From contig NZ_JADKZI010000001.1 of the NCBI RefSeq assembly GCF_017811815.1, positions 434,001-498,000 on the forward strand: a stretch of 64,000 bases of DNA, given 5' to 3'. The DNA is from Flavonifractor sp. AGMB03687. Its GTDB lineage: Bacteria; Bacillota; Clostridia; Oscillospirales; Oscillospiraceae. Made by a program: the position numbers and the translations under genes. Under the pieces are notes generated by a model that saw only the letters and a program-made list of their open reading frames with translations, made no database searches and was not told where the DNA came from. This document shows positions 50,425 through 59,869 of this stretch, one piece after another. The stretch's first letter is position 1, and each line of letters starts with the position of its first letter.

Positions 50425-50453
50425 ATCATACACAGATTTGGATATAATGTCAA
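50425..50453 (-). promoter_or_regulatory. Sigma-A promoter of pckA
   Basis: Minus strand TTGACA (50453-50448), 17-bp spacer, TATGAT (50430-50425). Leader about 80 bases; no riboswitch seen. Confidence 0.82.
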
Positions 50454-50525
50454 TTCCTCTATCTCGTGCGATTTTGCAATTTTACATTTCGACAGTTTCA
50501 AACTGCCCCGTTCGGAGTTGAAGAT

Positions 50526-51389
50526 TCAGCCGCCCAGGGACTGGATGGCCTGGGCCAGAGCGGCAAATTCCGGGATGCCCAGACGCTCGCCGCGGACGCT
50601 CTCCGGCAGTCCGGCATCGGCGATGGCCTGCCGCAGCTGGTCCTTGCTCAGCCGGTCGCCGAAGGCGGCGGACAGGCCGTTGAGCAGGGTCTTGCGGCGC
50701 TGGGCGAAGGAGGCCTTCACCACCTGGAAGAACCGCTTGTCGCTGACCAGGGTCTGGGCGGGCTCGGTCCGGGGGACCAGGCGGATCACCGCCGAGGTCA
50801 CCTTGGGAGCGGGCAGGAAGCACTCCGGGGGCACCTCAAACAGGTACTCCGGTGTGGTGTAATACTGGCAGAAGAGAGAGAAGGCACCGTAATCGCTGGT
50901 GCCGGGCTCGGCACAGATCCGCTTGGCCACCTCCCGCTGGATCATCACCGTGATGGAGGCAAAGCAGCCCGCCTCAATGAGGGCAGTGATGACGGGGGTG
51001 GTGATGTTGTAGGGCAGGTTGGCGCAGGCTACGGGCGTGAGCCCGGGGAACTGTTCGGCGGCCAGGGTGGCCAGATCCAGCTTCATGGCGTCCCCGGGGA
51101 TGACGGTTACGTTGTCATAGGGGGCCAGTGTCTCCCCCAGAATGGGCAGCAGATCCCGGTCCAGCTCAATGGCGGCCACCTTGCCCGCCCGCTGGGCCAA
51201 CTGGACGGTGAGGGGGCCGATGCCCGGACCGATCTCCAGGGCGCCGCAGGTCTGGTCGGCGCCGGAGGCATCGGCGATGTCCCGGGGGACCCAGCCCTGA
51301 ATGAGAAAGTTCTGGCCCATGCTCTTGGAAAAGCGGAAGCCGTGGCGGCCCAGCAGGGCCTTGATGTCATTGCTGTTGCAGAGATCCAT
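50526..51389 (-). CDS. rsmA: 16S rRNA (adenine1518/1519-N6)-dimethyltransferase
   Basis: KsgA/RsmA dimethylates two adjacent adenines in the 16S helix 45 loop using SAM during 30S assembly; 287 aa. Motifs: RFSKSMGQNFLIQ near the N-terminus, SAM loop LEIGPGIGPLTVQLAQ, and the catalytic NLPYNITTPVI. The frame is open upstream to 51731 across the histidine kinase end, but ATG 51389 behind GAGGTGGATT gives the family N-terminus. The 58-bp gap separates it from the two-component genes. Confidence 0.96.
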   Translation of the reverse strand: MDLCNSNDIKALLGRHGFRFSKSMGQNFLIQGWVPRDIADASGADQTCGALEIGPGIGPLTVQLAQRAGKVAAIELDRDLLPILGETLAPYDNVTVIPGDAMKLDLATLAAEQFPGLTPVACANLPYNITTPVITALIEAGCFASITVMIQREVAKRICAEPGTSDYGAFSLFCQYYTTPEYLFEVPPECFLPAPKVTSAVIRLVPRTEPAQTLVSDKRFFQVVKASFAQRRKTLLNGLSAAFGDRLSKDQLRQAIADAGLPESVRGERLGIPEFAALAQAIQSLGG

Positions 51390-51447
51390 AATCCACCTCG
51401 CACACGTATTGACATCAGTATACGGGAAACCGGCCCAAAATACAAGC

Positions 51448-52707
51448 CTACCGCCGGGGAAGCAGGACGGTGAAGGTGGTGCCGCTGGTGGCACTGCTGG
51501 CCACCGAGATCTTGCCCCGGTGGGTCTCCACAATGCTCTTGGCGATGGCCAGCCCCAGGCCGTAGCCCCCCTGGCTCCGGTCCCGGGAGGGGTCCGCCCG
51601 ATAGAAGCGCTCAAACAGGTGGGGCAGGTGCTCCGGGGGGATGGGCTCGCCGGTGTTGTGGACGGTAAGGCGCAGCTTGTCCTGCTGCCGGGCCAGGGTG
51701 ACAGTGACGGCGGGATTGGGGGGACCGGCATATTTTACCGCGTTGTCCAGCAGGATGCGGACCATCCGCCGCAGCTGCCCCTCGTCCCCCGTCAGGGTCA
51801 GGCCGGGCTCCAGTTGGGACTCCAGGGAGACCCCCGCTTCGAAGGCCACCGACTCAAAGGGGAGCAGACAGCCCTGGATCAGCTGGCACAGATCCACCTG
51901 GGTGGGGTGGGAGGCCAGCCGGGCGTTGTCCGACTTGGCCAGAAAGAGCAGGTCCTCCACCAACCCTTTCATCTGGCGGGCCTCCTCCTGAGTGTAGCCC
52001 AGCCACTTGGCCTGGGTGGAGACCGGTTCGTCCGGGTGGGCCAGTACAATGCCGGTGTTGGCCAGGATCACGGTGAGGGGGGTCTTGAGTTCGTGGGAGG
52101 CGTCGGCCACGAACTGCCGCTGCTGCTTCCAGGCCTTCTCCACCGGCCGGAGAGCCAGGGAGGAGAGGAAGAGCCCCACAAAGAAAAAGGCGGCCATGGC
52201 CAGCAGCCAGATCAGCAGACAGGACAGCAGCAGGGTACGCATGGTGCTGCTTTCCCAGGTCTGGTCTGCAAAGGCGATACGGGTGGTCCCCTCCGGGGTG
52301 TGCTCCATCAGAAAGCGCAGGCCCAGGCTGGGGAGCACCCCCCGGTCTTGCCTAGTGGCCAGGGCCTCCTGAGCGGCCTGCAGGGCGGTCTCCTCCGATA
52401 CATTCACCTGCCCGCCGTCGTTGATGTCTGTGACCTGCCCGTCCTCCAAGGTGACGGAAAAGACGGGGATCAGAGAGGCGTTGCGGTCATTACCCGATTT
52501 CCCGCCCTCCAGGTCGGGCACGCCGATCTCAAAGCGGGGCGGCGTTTCGCCGTCCTGGCGGCTGAGCACCATGTAGAGGGCGGCGGTGCTCTGATTTTCC
52601 AGCCGCCGGGCGTTGGAGGCCAGCAGCAGCATCAGCACCACCGTCAGCACAAGCCCCACCAGCAGCAGGTTGATGAGGATAAAGCGCCACCGCAGCCGCT
52701 TGATCAT
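51448..52707 (-). CDS. Sensor histidine kinase
   Basis: Membrane sensor of 419 aa. Two helices (about 8-31 and 159-184) enclose an extracellular domain of about 125 residues; then HAMP-like linker, HisKA with phospho-acceptor His205 in FVADASHELKTPLTV, N-box ILLDNAVKYAGP, and G boxes GGYGLGLAIAKSIVE and GTTFTVLLP. Start overlaps the response regulator by 4 bp. The signal is unknown; the extracellular domain has no recognised fold. Confidence 0.95.
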   Translation of the reverse strand: MIKRLRWRFILINLLLVGLVLTVVLMLLLASNARRLENQSTAALYMVLSRQDGETPPRFEIGVPDLEGGKSGNDRNASLIPVFSVTLEDGQVTDINDGGQVNVSEETALQAAQEALATRQDRGVLPSLGLRFLMEHTPEGTTRIAFADQTWESSTMRTLLLSCLLIWLLAMAAFFFVGLFLSSLALRPVEKAWKQQRQFVADASHELKTPLTVILANTGIVLAHPDEPVSTQAKWLGYTQEEARQMKGLVEDLLFLAKSDNARLASHPTQVDLCQLIQGCLLPFESVAFEAGVSLESQLEPGLTLTGDEGQLRRMVRILLDNAVKYAGPPNPAVTVTLARQQDKLRLTVHNTGEPIPPEHLPHLFERFYRADPSRDRSQGGYGLGLAIAKSIVETHRGKISVASSATSGTTFTVLLPRR

Positions 52708-53381
52708 GAGACAGGCACCTCCAGATAGTAGCCCACCTTACGCACCGTGCCAATACCCACGGTGGACTCCAGGAAGAGAAGCTTTTTCCGCAGGAAGGAG
52801 ATGTAAACCTCCACGTTGTTGTCCTCCGCGTCTGACTCCAGGCCCCACACCCGGGCGATGATGTCCTCCTTGGGCACCACCGAGCGGGGGTGGACCATCA
52901 GCTGCCGCAGCACGTCAAACTCCTTGAAGCCCAGCCGCACCGATTTGGAACCGCACCGCAGGCAGCGGGTGGACAGCTCCAGGGGGAGGTCCCCGGCCAG
53001 CGGATGCTCGCCGATGACCTCCCCCTGGCGGCGGGTGAGGGCCCGTACCCGGGCCAGCAGCTCCCCGATGTCAAAGGGCTTGGTCATGTAGTCGTCGGCA
53101 CCGTGGTCCAGTCCGGCGATCTTGTCGGGCATCTCATCCCGGGCGGTGAGCATCAGAATGGGGGTGGACACATGGGCGTGGCGCAGCCGGCTGGCCACCT
53201 CAAAGCCGTCCAGCTTGGGCAGCATCACGTCCAGAATAATGACGTCGTACTGTCCGGTAAGGCCGTAATCCAGACCGTCCGCCCCGTCATACACCACATC
53301 GGCCTGATAGCGCTGCTCGGCCATGATCTGCCCCAGGGCCTCCGCCAGCCGCCGCTCATCTTCAACAATCAAAACTCGCAT
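52704..53381 (-). CDS. OmpR/PhoB-family response regulator
   Basis: A 225-aa two-domain regulator. Receiver domain with phospho-acceptor Asp51 in VIILDVMLPKLDGF and the LTARDEMPDKI Thr/Ser switch region; C-terminal winged helix with GFKEFDVLRQLMVHP and DNNVEVYISFLRKKL. ATG 53381 begins MRVLIVEDE and follows AAGAAAGGAACCTACAA; the frame runs on to 53438. Partner of the kinase encoded by the overlapping gene. Confidence 0.96.
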   Translation of the reverse strand: MRVLIVEDERRLAEALGQIMAEQRYQADVVYDGADGLDYGLTGQYDVIILDVMLPKLDGFEVASRLRHAHVSTPILMLTARDEMPDKIAGLDHGADDYMTKPFDIGELLARVRALTRRQGEVIGEHPLAGDLPLELSTRCLRCGSKSVRLGFKEFDVLRQLMVHPRSVVPKEDIIARVWGLESDAEDNNVEVYISFLRKKLLFLESTVGIGTVRKVGYYLEVPVS

Positions 53382-53510
53382 TTGTAGGTTCCTTTCTTGT
53401 GTGGATTCAGGTTTGCTGCTCCAAGGATACCTTTCCATCCTGAAATTTCTCGGAAAAGATTATAGTAAAACGAAACAAAAAAAGGTTTTACAGAGTGTTA
53501 ACAAAATGGA

Positions 53511-53552
53511 TTGACAGCCCGATATATTGGTGATATGATTTTGATATCAAAA
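53511..53552 (+). promoter_or_regulatory. Promoter of the SPFH gene with start-site palindrome
   Basis: TTGACA (53511-53516), 17-bp spacer, TATGAT (53534-53539), then the perfect 14-bp palindrome TTTTGATATCAAAA (53539-53552) centred on the expected start site. A repressor bound there would block transcription. The half-site TTTGAT resembles FabT/MarR-type boxes, and a MarR regulator is encoded 2 kb away. Confidence 0.7.
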
Positions 53553-53571
53553 AGAGAACGGAGGTGCTCAC

Positions 53572-54597
53572 ATGAAAGAGAAGATTTTGGACGGCAAGAA
53601 AAAGGGCATGCCCATGCTGCTGCTCATTCTGGCCTTGTATGTGGTGGCGGTAGCGGCCCTGATCTGGGCTGCCATTCGGGAGGAAGCCGCTGAGTCCGCC
53701 TGGTTCGGCGGGCCCGATCCGCTGGCCATTATGGTGATGGTGGTGTGTATCGCCTGGCTGGCCCTGGGCTGGATCTTCCTGTGCGGTCTGAAGGTGCTCA
53801 AGCCCCAGGAGGCCCTGGTGCTCACCTTGTTCGGCAAGTACATCGGCACCCTGAAGGGGGAGGGCTTCTACTACGTCAATCCCTTCTGCTCCGGCGTCAA
53901 TCCCGCGGCCCAGACCAAGCTGAACCAGAGCGGCGATGTGGACGGCGGTAAGGCGGAGAAGAAGGCGGAGGCCCAGGCCGCCGGCAAGAAGATCTCCCTG
54001 AAAATCATGACCCTGAATAACAACCGGCAGAAGATCAACGACTGCCTGGGCAACCCGGTGGAGATCGGCATCGCCGTCATGTGGCGGGTGGTGGATACCG
54101 CCAAGGCGGTGTTTGATGTGGACAACTACAAGGAGTACCTGTCCCTCCAGTGTGACAGCGCCCTGCGCAATATTGTGCGCATTTATCCCTACGACGTGGC
54201 CCCCAACGTGGACACCACCGGCGACGGTGTGGCTGACGAGGGCAGCCTGCGGGGCTCCAGCGAGGTGGTGGCCGCCCGCATCAAGGAGGAGATCCAGAGC
54301 AAGGTGGCACAGGCTGGTCTGGAGATCATTGAGGCCCGCATCACCTACCTGGCCTATGCCCCCGAGATCGCCGCGGTCATGCTCCAGCGCCAGCAGGCCA
54401 GCGCCATCATCGACGCCCGCAAGATGATCGTGGACGGCGCCGTGGGCATGGTGGAGATGGCTCTGGAGCGGCTCAGCGAGAAGCAGGTGGTGGAGCTGGA
54501 CGAGGAGCGGAAGGCCGCCATGGTGTCCAACCTGCTGGTGGTGCTCTGCGGCAACCGGGACGCCCAGCCGGTGGTCAACTCCGGCAGCCTGTACTGA
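53572..54597 (+). CDS. SPFH/Band-7 (prohibitin-like) membrane protein
   Basis: A 341-aa membrane scaffold protein. Two helices (about 15-35 and 51-73) are followed by the SPFH domain ([24 protein letters not shown] split as [15 protein letters not shown] and [14 protein letters not shown]) and a helical C-terminal region ([40 protein letters not shown]). The family organises membrane microdomains or protease complexes; the role here is unknown. RBS CGGAGGTGCTCAC. It is followed after 1 bp by a small ribbon-helix-helix protein. Confidence 0.9.
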   Translation: MKEKILDGKKKGMPMLLLILALYVVAVAALIWAAIREEAAESAWFGGPDPLAIMVMVVCIAWLALGWIFLCGLKVLKPQEALVLTLFGKYIGTLKGEGFYYVNPFCSGVNPAAQTKLNQSGDVDGGKAEKKAEAQAAGKKISLKIMTLNNNRQKINDCLGNPVEIGIAVMWRVVDTAKAVFDVDNYKEYLSLQCDSALRNIVRIYPYDVAPNVDTTGDGVADEGSLRGSSEVVAARIKEEIQSKVAQAGLEIIEARITYLAYAPEIAAVMLQRQQASAIIDARKMIVDGAVGMVEMALERLSEKQVVELDEERKAAMVSNLLVVLCGNRDAQPVVNSGSLY

Positions 54598-54598
54598 T

Positions 54599-54802
54599 AT
54601 GGCGGCGGACGGCAAGAAGCAGGTGCCCCTGCGCCTGTCCCCCAAGCTGTATGCGGCCATTGCAGCCTGGGCGGAGGACGATTTCCGCTCGGTGAACGGG
54701 CAGATCGAGTATCTGCTCACCGAGTGCGTCCGGCAGCGCAAGAAGAACGGAAAATATGTGTCTGACCAGATCGACGTGCCTCCGGAACTGGATATCGAAT
54801 GA
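54599..54802 (+). CDS. Arc/RHH-type small DNA-binding-like protein
   Basis: A 67-aa protein with a ribbon-helix-helix pattern: strand [18 protein letters not shown], then helix [17 protein letters not shown]. It starts 1 bp after the SPFH stop and has no toxin partner, so it is unlikely to be an antitoxin. It may be the autoregulator of the SPFH operon, or an adaptor acting with the SPFH protein. Confidence 0.82.
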   Translation: MAADGKKQVPLRLSPKLYAAIAAWAEDDFRSVNGQIEYLLTECVRQRKKNGKYVSDQIDVPPELDIE

Positions 54803-54838
54803 AAAAAGGACGTGCTGCCATGGCAGCACGTCCTTTTT
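54802..54838. terminator. Bidirectional terminator between the RHH gene and the fatty-acid cluster
   Basis: AAAAAAGGACGTGCTGCC pairs with GGCAGCACGTCCTTTTT (ATGG centre). It serves the plus-strand SPFH-RHH unit and the minus-strand marR end of the fab operon. Confidence 0.93.
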
Positions 54839-54846
54839 GATTGGGT

Positions 54847-55299
54847 TTAGGCCTCGGCGGAGCCCAGGCGGATCTCCGGCATCAGCTCTTTGCTGATGAT
54901 GGTGAGCATCTCCTCCAGCTTGGCGCACTCATCGGGGGTGAAGCGTTCCCGCATCCGCTCGGTGACCACATGAACGTAGTCGTTGCTGATGTTGTAGTAC
55001 TCCTTGTACTTCTGGGTCACCTGCAGGTGATATTCCCGCTTGTCGTGCTCCGACTGGATCTTCTGAACATAGCCCTTGCGGATCAGACTGTTGATCTTGT
55101 AGGCCGCGTTGGGGGGAGAAATGCGCATGAAGGAGGCAAACTCGTTGATGGTGGGGGACCCCAGTGCCTGAATGGTCTCCATGGCGAAGGTCTCCACCGT
55201 GGTCAGACTGGCCTCCCGATTCTGAAAGCGCTCAAAGATCTCCTGGTAAAAATGAAGTTTGAATTTCGTATACACAATCTCAAATTTTTCTTCCAGCAT
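54847..55299 (-). CDS. MarR-family regulator at the end of the fatty-acid cluster (FabT-like)
   Basis: A 150-aa winged-helix regulator: LTTVETFAMETIQAL, INEFASFMRISPPNAAYKINSLIRKGYVQK (HTH), HDKREYHLQVTQKYKEYY (wing). By context it is the probable repressor of fatty-acid genes, like FabT, which senses acyl-ACP. Unlike the usual first position, it is the last gene of the operon. ATG 55299 follows GCGGAGGCGCGGGC; ATG 55332 is an alternative. Confidence 0.88.
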   Translation of the reverse strand: MLEEKFEIVYTKFKLHFYQEIFERFQNREASLTTVETFAMETIQALGSPTINEFASFMRISPPNAAYKINSLIRKGYVQKIQSEHDKREYHLQVTQKYKEYYNISNDYVHVVTERMRERFTPDECAKLEEMLTIISKELMPEIRLGSAEA

Positions 55300-55365
55300 G
55301 CCCGCGCCTCCGCAAAACAGTATCTTTTTCATCCGTATTATAGCAAAAAGCGGAGGGAAGGGCAA

Positions 55366-55800
55366 TCAGGAATCCTTGCCCAGGACGAGGGTGAGCTCCG
55401 CCGACACGGCCAGGACGCCGTCTACCGTGGCCTTCGCCTCTGCCACGGCTACGGGACCTTTCTGCTTGGTGATGACGCACTCCAGCTCCAGCACGTCGCC
55501 GGGGGTGACCTGACGGCGGAACCGGGCGTTCTTGATGCCGCCGAAGAAGCCCAGCTTTCCTTTGTTCTCCGGCAGAGAGAGCATAGCCACAGCCCCCACC
55601 TGAGCCAGAGCTTCAATAATGAGCACGCCGGGCATCACATGGTACTGGGGGAAGTGGCCCTGGAAGAAAGGTTCATTGACGGTGACGCACTTGATGCCCT
55701 TGGCCCACTTGCCCGACTCGCCGTCCACGATGCGGTCCACCAGGGCGAAGGGGTAGCGGTGGGGCAGGATCTCTGCAATCTGATTGGAGTTCAGTTCCAT
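55366..55800 (-). CDS. fabZ: 3-hydroxyacyl-ACP dehydratase FabZ
   Basis: Hot-dog-fold dehydratase (144 aa) removing water from 3-hydroxyacyl-ACP. [14 protein letters not shown] and the active-site helix region [21 protein letters not shown] with His49 and Glu63 are intact. ATG 55800 lies 5 bp after fabF, with GGGAGGGTTAAACGCT as RBS. The marR gene follows 66 bp later. Confidence 0.96.
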   Translation of the reverse strand: MELNSNQIAEILPHRYPFALVDRIVDGESGKWAKGIKCVTVNEPFFQGHFPQYHVMPGVLIIEALAQVGAVAMLSLPENKGKLGFFGGIKNARFRRQVTPGDVLELECVITKQKGPVAVAEAKATVDGVLAVSAELTLVLGKDS

Positions 55801-55805
55801 AGCGT

Positions 55806-57047
55806 TTAACCCTCCCACTTTTTGAACAGGACGCAGGCGTTGTGACCGCCAAAGCCCAGCGAGTTGGACAGCACGTACTCCACCTGAGCCTCCCGGCCCT
55901 CGTTGGGCACATAGTCCAGATCGCAGGCGGGATCGGGCTCCTGATAGTGGATGGTGGCGGGCAGATAGCCCTCCTTCAGGGTGAGGGCGGAGAAGATGGC
56001 CTCCACCGCGCCGGCGGCGCCCAGCATGTGGCCGGTCATGGACTTGGTAGAGCTGACCGCCAGCTTGTAGGCGTGGTCGCCGAACACCGTCTTGATGGCG
56101 TCGGTCTCGCCGGAGTCGTTCAGGGGGGTGGAGGTGCCGTGGGCGTTGATGTAGCCCACCTGCTCGGGGGCCACGCCGCCGTCGGCCAAAGCCTGGGCCA
56201 TGGCCCGGGCGCCGCCCTCTCCGTGGGGGGCGGGGGCGGTCATGTGGTAGGCGTCGCAGGTGGCGCCGTAGCCCACCACCTCAGCGTACACCTTGGCCCC
56301 GCGGGCCTTGGCGTGCTCATACTCCTCCAGCACCAGGATACCGGCGCCCTCGCCCATCACAAAGCCGGAGCGCTGGGCGTCAAAGGGAATGGAGGCACGG
56401 TTGGGGTCGTCGCCCACGTGGAGGGCCCGCATAGTGGTAAAGCCGCCCATGGACAGGGGGGTGACAGCAGCCTCAGCGCCGCCGCACAGCATCACCTCGG
56501 CGTAGCCGTCCCGGATGTGGCGGAAGGCGTCGCCCACGGCGTTGGAGCCGCCGGCGCAGGCGGTGACGGGGCAGGTGCACATGCCCTGGAAGCCAAAGGC
56601 GATGGCGATGAGGCCGGCGCCCATGTTGGCGATGGTGGAGGGGATGTAGAAGGGGGAGGCCCGGTCAAAGCCCTTCTCGGAGCAGCGCATCTGCTCACTC
56701 TCGGTGAGGGCGATGCCGCCCACGCCGCTGGAGACAATGACGCCGCAGCGGGTGCGGTCCAGGGACTCCAGGTCCAGGCCGCTGTCAGCCACCGCCTCCT
56801 TGGCGGAGGCCATGGCCAGCTGGGAGAAGCGGGCCATGTGGCGCACTTCCTTCTTGTCCAGCACGGAGGTGGGGTCCCAGTCCTTGACCTCGGCGGCCAG
56901 GTGGACCTTCTGAGCGGAAGCGTCATAGTGGGTGATGGGGGCGATGCCGCACACCCCGTCCCGGACGGCCTGCCAGGTCTGAGCCACGTTGTGGCCCAGG
57001 GGGTTCACGGTCCCCATGCCGGTAATGACTACTCTGCGTTTTTCCAT
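55806..57047 (-). CDS. fabF: 3-oxoacyl-ACP synthase II FabF
   Basis: Condensing enzyme (413 aa) that extends acyl-ACP with malonyl-ACP. Catalytic triad Cys164 ([14 protein letters not shown]), His303 ([12 protein letters not shown]) and His340 ([12 protein letters not shown]) in place, typical length. RBS TTAGGAGGAATATAATCAATT. A 174-bp spacer with a hairpin separates it from fabG. Confidence 0.97.
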   Translation of the reverse strand: MEKRRVVITGMGTVNPLGHNVAQTWQAVRDGVCGIAPITHYDASAQKVHLAAEVKDWDPTSVLDKKEVRHMARFSQLAMASAKEAVADSGLDLESLDRTRCGVIVSSGVGGIALTESEQMRCSEKGFDRASPFYIPSTIANMGAGLIAIAFGFQGMCTCPVTACAGGSNAVGDAFRHIRDGYAEVMLCGGAEAAVTPLSMGGFTTMRALHVGDDPNRASIPFDAQRSGFVMGEGAGILVLEEYEHAKARGAKVYAEVVGYGATCDAYHMTAPAPHGEGGARAMAQALADGGVAPEQVGYINAHGTSTPLNDSGETDAIKTVFGDHAYKLAVSSTKSMTGHMLGAAGAVEAIFSALTLKEGYLPATIHYQEPDPACDLDYVPNEGREAQVEYVLSNSLGFGGHNACVLFKKWEG

Positions 57048-57221
57048 AATTGATTATATTCCTCCTAATAGAGATAGGCGGTTAACGTATTGTCACGGTT
57101 CGCCTGTTCGCGACGCCCGGCTTCCCTCCGTCTCGGGCTGGTCTGCGGGCCGCAATGCGGCCCTGCGCTCGCCCTCGCTCCGGTCCATCCGGGCTGCTCA
57201 CGACGGCTTACCGCTTCTTCA
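57048..57221 (-). repeat. fabG-fabF spacer with GC hairpin
   Basis: Unlike the tight spacing elsewhere in the cluster, 174 bp separate fabG and fabF. The minus strand reads GGAGCGAGGGCGAGCG, then GGGCCGCATTGCGGCCC (a perfect hairpin at about 57,139-57,155), then GACGGAGGGAAG. The flanking purine-rich words resemble the element at 29,635-29,743. No reading frame or terminator T-run is convincing. Confidence 0.4.
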
Positions 57222-57965
57222 TCACATGCCCATTCCGCCGTCGACGGAAAGGACCTGCCCGGTGATGTAGGATGCCTCATCAGAGGCCAGGAAGGCCACG
57301 GCGGCGGCCACATCCTCGGGAGTGCCGGCCCGGCCGACGGGGATGGTGGACAGCATGGCCTCCCGGGCGGCCTCCGGCAGAGCGGCGGTCATGTCGGTGG
57401 CGATGTAGCCGGGAGCCACCGCGTTGACGGTGACGCCACGTCCGCCCAGCTCCTTGGCCAGGGACTTGGTCATGCCGATGACGCCCGCCTTGCTGGCGCA
57501 GTAGTTGATCTGGCCGGGATTGCCCCGGAGAGCCACCACGGAGCTCAGGTTGATGATGCGGCCGTAGCGGGCCTTCATCATGGGCCGGGCGGCGGCCTTC
57601 ATGCACAGGAAGGCGCCCTTCAGGTTGGTCTCGATGACCGCGTCGAAGTCCTCCTCCTTCAGCATCATGGCCAGGTTGTCCCGGTTGATGCCGGCGTTGT
57701 TCACCAGGATATGGAGGCCGCCCAGCTCTTTCACGGCGGTGTCCATCAGGGTCTTCACAGCGGCGGGGTCGGCCACGCTGCCCTGGACGGCACGGGCTTC
57801 CACGCCAAGCTCCTTAAGGGCGGCCAAAGTCTCCTCAGCGGCGGCGGTGTTGCCGGCGTAGGAGAACACCACGTTGGCCCCACGGCGGGCCAGCTCCAGG
57901 CAGATGGCCTTGCCGATGCCCCGGCTGCCGCCGGTGACCACGGCGATTTTTCCATTCATGCTCAT
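57222..57965 (-). CDS. fabG: 3-oxoacyl-ACP reductase FabG
   Basis: NADPH-dependent short-chain reductase (247 aa). Cofactor loop TGGSRGIGKA (11-20), NNAGI, catalytic Ser141/142, Tyr155 and Lys159 (INYCASKAG), and the C-terminal TGQVLSVDGGMGM. Start MSMNGK at 57965 or the inner ATG at 57959. Four bp after fabD. Confidence 0.96.
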   Translation of the reverse strand: MSMNGKIAVVTGGSRGIGKAICLELARRGANVVFSYAGNTAAAEETLAALKELGVEARAVQGSVADPAAVKTLMDTAVKELGGLHILVNNAGINRDNLAMMLKEEDFDAVIETNLKGAFLCMKAAARPMMKARYGRIINLSSVVALRGNPGQINYCASKAGVIGMTKSLAKELGGRGVTVNAVAPGYIATDMTAALPEAAREAMLSTIPVGRAGTPEDVAAAVAFLASDEASYITGQVLSVDGGMGM

Positions 57966-57969
57966 ACAG

Positions 57970-58896
57970 TTATCCTTTCAAAGCGGCGGAGAGGGCCTCA
58001 ATGTCGGCGCAGGTCTCCACGGCGTAGGTCTTGATGGAGGGAGCGGTCTTCTTCACAAAGCCGCTGAGGGCCTTGCCCGGCCCGATCTCCACGATGGTGT
58101 CCACACCCAGCGCCTCCAGACGGCGGATGGTGTCCTCCATGTAGACGGAGGACTGGACCTGCTTCTCCAGCAGGGCGGGGATGGTGTCGTTCTCGCCCAT
58201 CTCATGGCCCAGGCAGTTGAAGAGCACCGGGAAGGCCATCTGGCCAAAGGTGACGCTCTGGAACTTCTCCCGCAGGGCGTCGCCGGCGGGATGGAGCAGG
58301 GAGGTGTGGAAGGGGCCGCTGACCTTCAGGGGCAGGCAGCGCTTGGCGCCCAGTTCCTTGGCCAGGGCGGAGGCCTTGTCTAGCGCCTCCTTCTGACCGG
58401 CAATGACCAGCTGGCCGGGGCAGTTGTAGTTGGCGATCTCCACCACACCGGCGTCAGCGGCCTGGTCGCAGGCCTGCTGCAGCTTCTCCCGATCCAGGCC
58501 CAGCACGGCAGTCATACCGCAGGCCATACCGGCGCAGGCGGAGGCCATGGCCTTGCCCCGGAAGGCGGCCAGGGAGATGGCCTGGGCGGGGGTGAATACC
58601 CCGGCGGCCTGGAGGGCGGAATACTCGCCCAGGCTGAGACCGGCGGCGTAGTCGGGGGTGATGCCCAGCTGGGAGAGAATGGCGGTCATGCCGGCGGCAA
58701 AGGCCACCATGCAGGGCTGGGTGTACTCCGTCTGGTTCAGCACCCCGTCGGGGTCGGTGAAGGAGACGGTTTTCAGGTCAAAGTCCACGTCGGCACTGTC
58801 CAGCACCTCTTTGAACACGGGGTGGGCCTCATAGAGGTCGGCGCCCATGCCGGGGTGCTGGCTGCCCTGTCCGGCATACAGAAACGCGAGGCTCAT
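57970..58896 (-). CDS. fabD: Malonyl-CoA:ACP transacylase FabD
   Basis: Transfers malonyl from CoA to ACP. 308 aa; N-terminal FLYAGQGSQHPGMG, nucleophile Ser89 in GLSLGEYSAL, His197 in SGPFHTSLL. Overlaps the fabK stop by 4 bp. Co-transcribed with the elongation enzymes. Confidence 0.97.
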   Translation of the reverse strand: MSLAFLYAGQGSQHPGMGADLYEAHPVFKEVLDSADVDFDLKTVSFTDPDGVLNQTEYTQPCMVAFAAGMTAILSQLGITPDYAAGLSLGEYSALQAAGVFTPAQAISLAAFRGKAMASACAGMACGMTAVLGLDREKLQQACDQAADAGVVEIANYNCPGQLVIAGQKEALDKASALAKELGAKRCLPLKVSGPFHTSLLHPAGDALREKFQSVTFGQMAFPVLFNCLGHEMGENDTIPALLEKQVQSSVYMEDTIRRLEALGVDTIVEIGPGKALSGFVKKTAPSIKTYAVETCADIEALSAALKG

Positions 58897-59819
58897 ACGT
58901 TCAGTCCTTTCACAACGGCCTGACAGCCGCTCATCATGTCCTCAAAGATGGCCCGCAGGGGACGGACCTCCTTCACCATGCCGGCCACCTGACCGGCCAT
59001 AAAGCTGCCGGTGTCCAAATCGCCGTCAAACACGGCCCGGCGGAGGGAACCCAGAGTCAGCTTCTCCATCTCCTCCAGAGGCAGGTTCTGCTTCTCCATG
59101 CGCAGGTACTCCCGGGCCATCTTGTTCTTGAGCACCCGGACGGGGGCGCCGCCGGTGCGGCCGGTGACAGTGGTATCGTTGGCGCCCGCCTTCACCACGG
59201 CCTGCTTGTAGTTGTCGTGGATGGGGCACTCCTCGCTGGCCAGCAGGCAGGTGCCGATCTGCACGCCGCAGGCCCCCAGGGCGAAGGCGGCGGCCATCTG
59301 ACGGCCGTCGGCAATGCCGCCGGCGGCGATGACGGGCACGCTCACCGCGTCCACCACCTGAGGCACCAGGGCCATGGTGGTCATCTCGCCCACGTGGCCG
59401 CCGCTCTCGGTGCCCTCGGCGATGATGCCGTCAATGCCATAGCGCTCCAGACGCTTGGCCAGGATGGGGGCGGCCACCACGGGGAAGACCTTGATGCCAG
59501 CCTCTTTCCAGGCGGGGACGTACTTGCCGGGGTTGCCGGCGCCGGTGGTCACCACCTGGACGCCCTCCTCCACCACGACCTTGGCCAGATCCTCGATGTG
59601 AGGATTCATCAGCATCAGGTTGACGCCGAAGGGCTTGTCGGTGGAGGACTTGGCCACCTGGATCTCATGGCGCAGGGCGTCGGCGTCCATGCCGCCGGAG
59701 CCGATGAGGCCCAGCGCACCGGCATTGGACACGGCGGCGGCAAAAGCGCCGGTGGCCACGTTGGCCATGCCGCCCTGGATGATGGGGAATTCGATCCCCA
59801 ACAGTTCGTTCAGTTTCAT
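58893..59819 (-). CDS. fabK: Enoyl-ACP reductase II FabK
   Basis: FMN-dependent enoyl-ACP reductase (308 aa), a TIM-barrel enzyme of the nitronate monooxygenase superfamily that replaces FabI. LGIEFPIIQGGMANVATGAFAAAVSNAGALG at the N-terminus (seen as EFPIIQGGMANVATG), PVIAAGGIADGRQMAAAFAL and GACGVQIGTCLLASEE are typical. ATG 59819 follows AAGGAGCTTACT; the frame is open further up. FabK makes such organisms insensitive to triclosan in general. Confidence 0.95.
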   Translation of the reverse strand: MKLNELLGIEFPIIQGGMANVATGAFAAAVSNAGALGLIGSGGMDADALRHEIQVAKSSTDKPFGVNLMLMNPHIEDLAKVVVEEGVQVVTTGAGNPGKYVPAWKEAGIKVFPVVAAPILAKRLERYGIDGIIAEGTESGGHVGEMTTMALVPQVVDAVSVPVIAAGGIADGRQMAAAFALGACGVQIGTCLLASEECPIHDNYKQAVVKAGANDTTVTGRTGGAPVRVLKNKMAREYLRMEKQNLPLEEMEKLTLGSLRRAVFDGDLDTGSFMAGQVAGMVKEVRPLRAIFEDMMSGCQAVVKGLNV

Positions 59820-59869
59820 AGTAAGCTCCTTATCAAAGAAACGGGCGGCGTCCTCGACGCCCCGCCGTT

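Noticed and set aside
51390-51731. N-terminal extension of rsmA
   Set aside because: It runs into the histidine kinase gene in another frame; ATG 51389 with GAGGTGGATT matches the family start.
54599-54802. Antitoxin of a toxin-antitoxin pair
   Set aside because: The RHH protein is coupled to an SPFH membrane protein; no toxin-like gene is adjacent, and a terminator follows.
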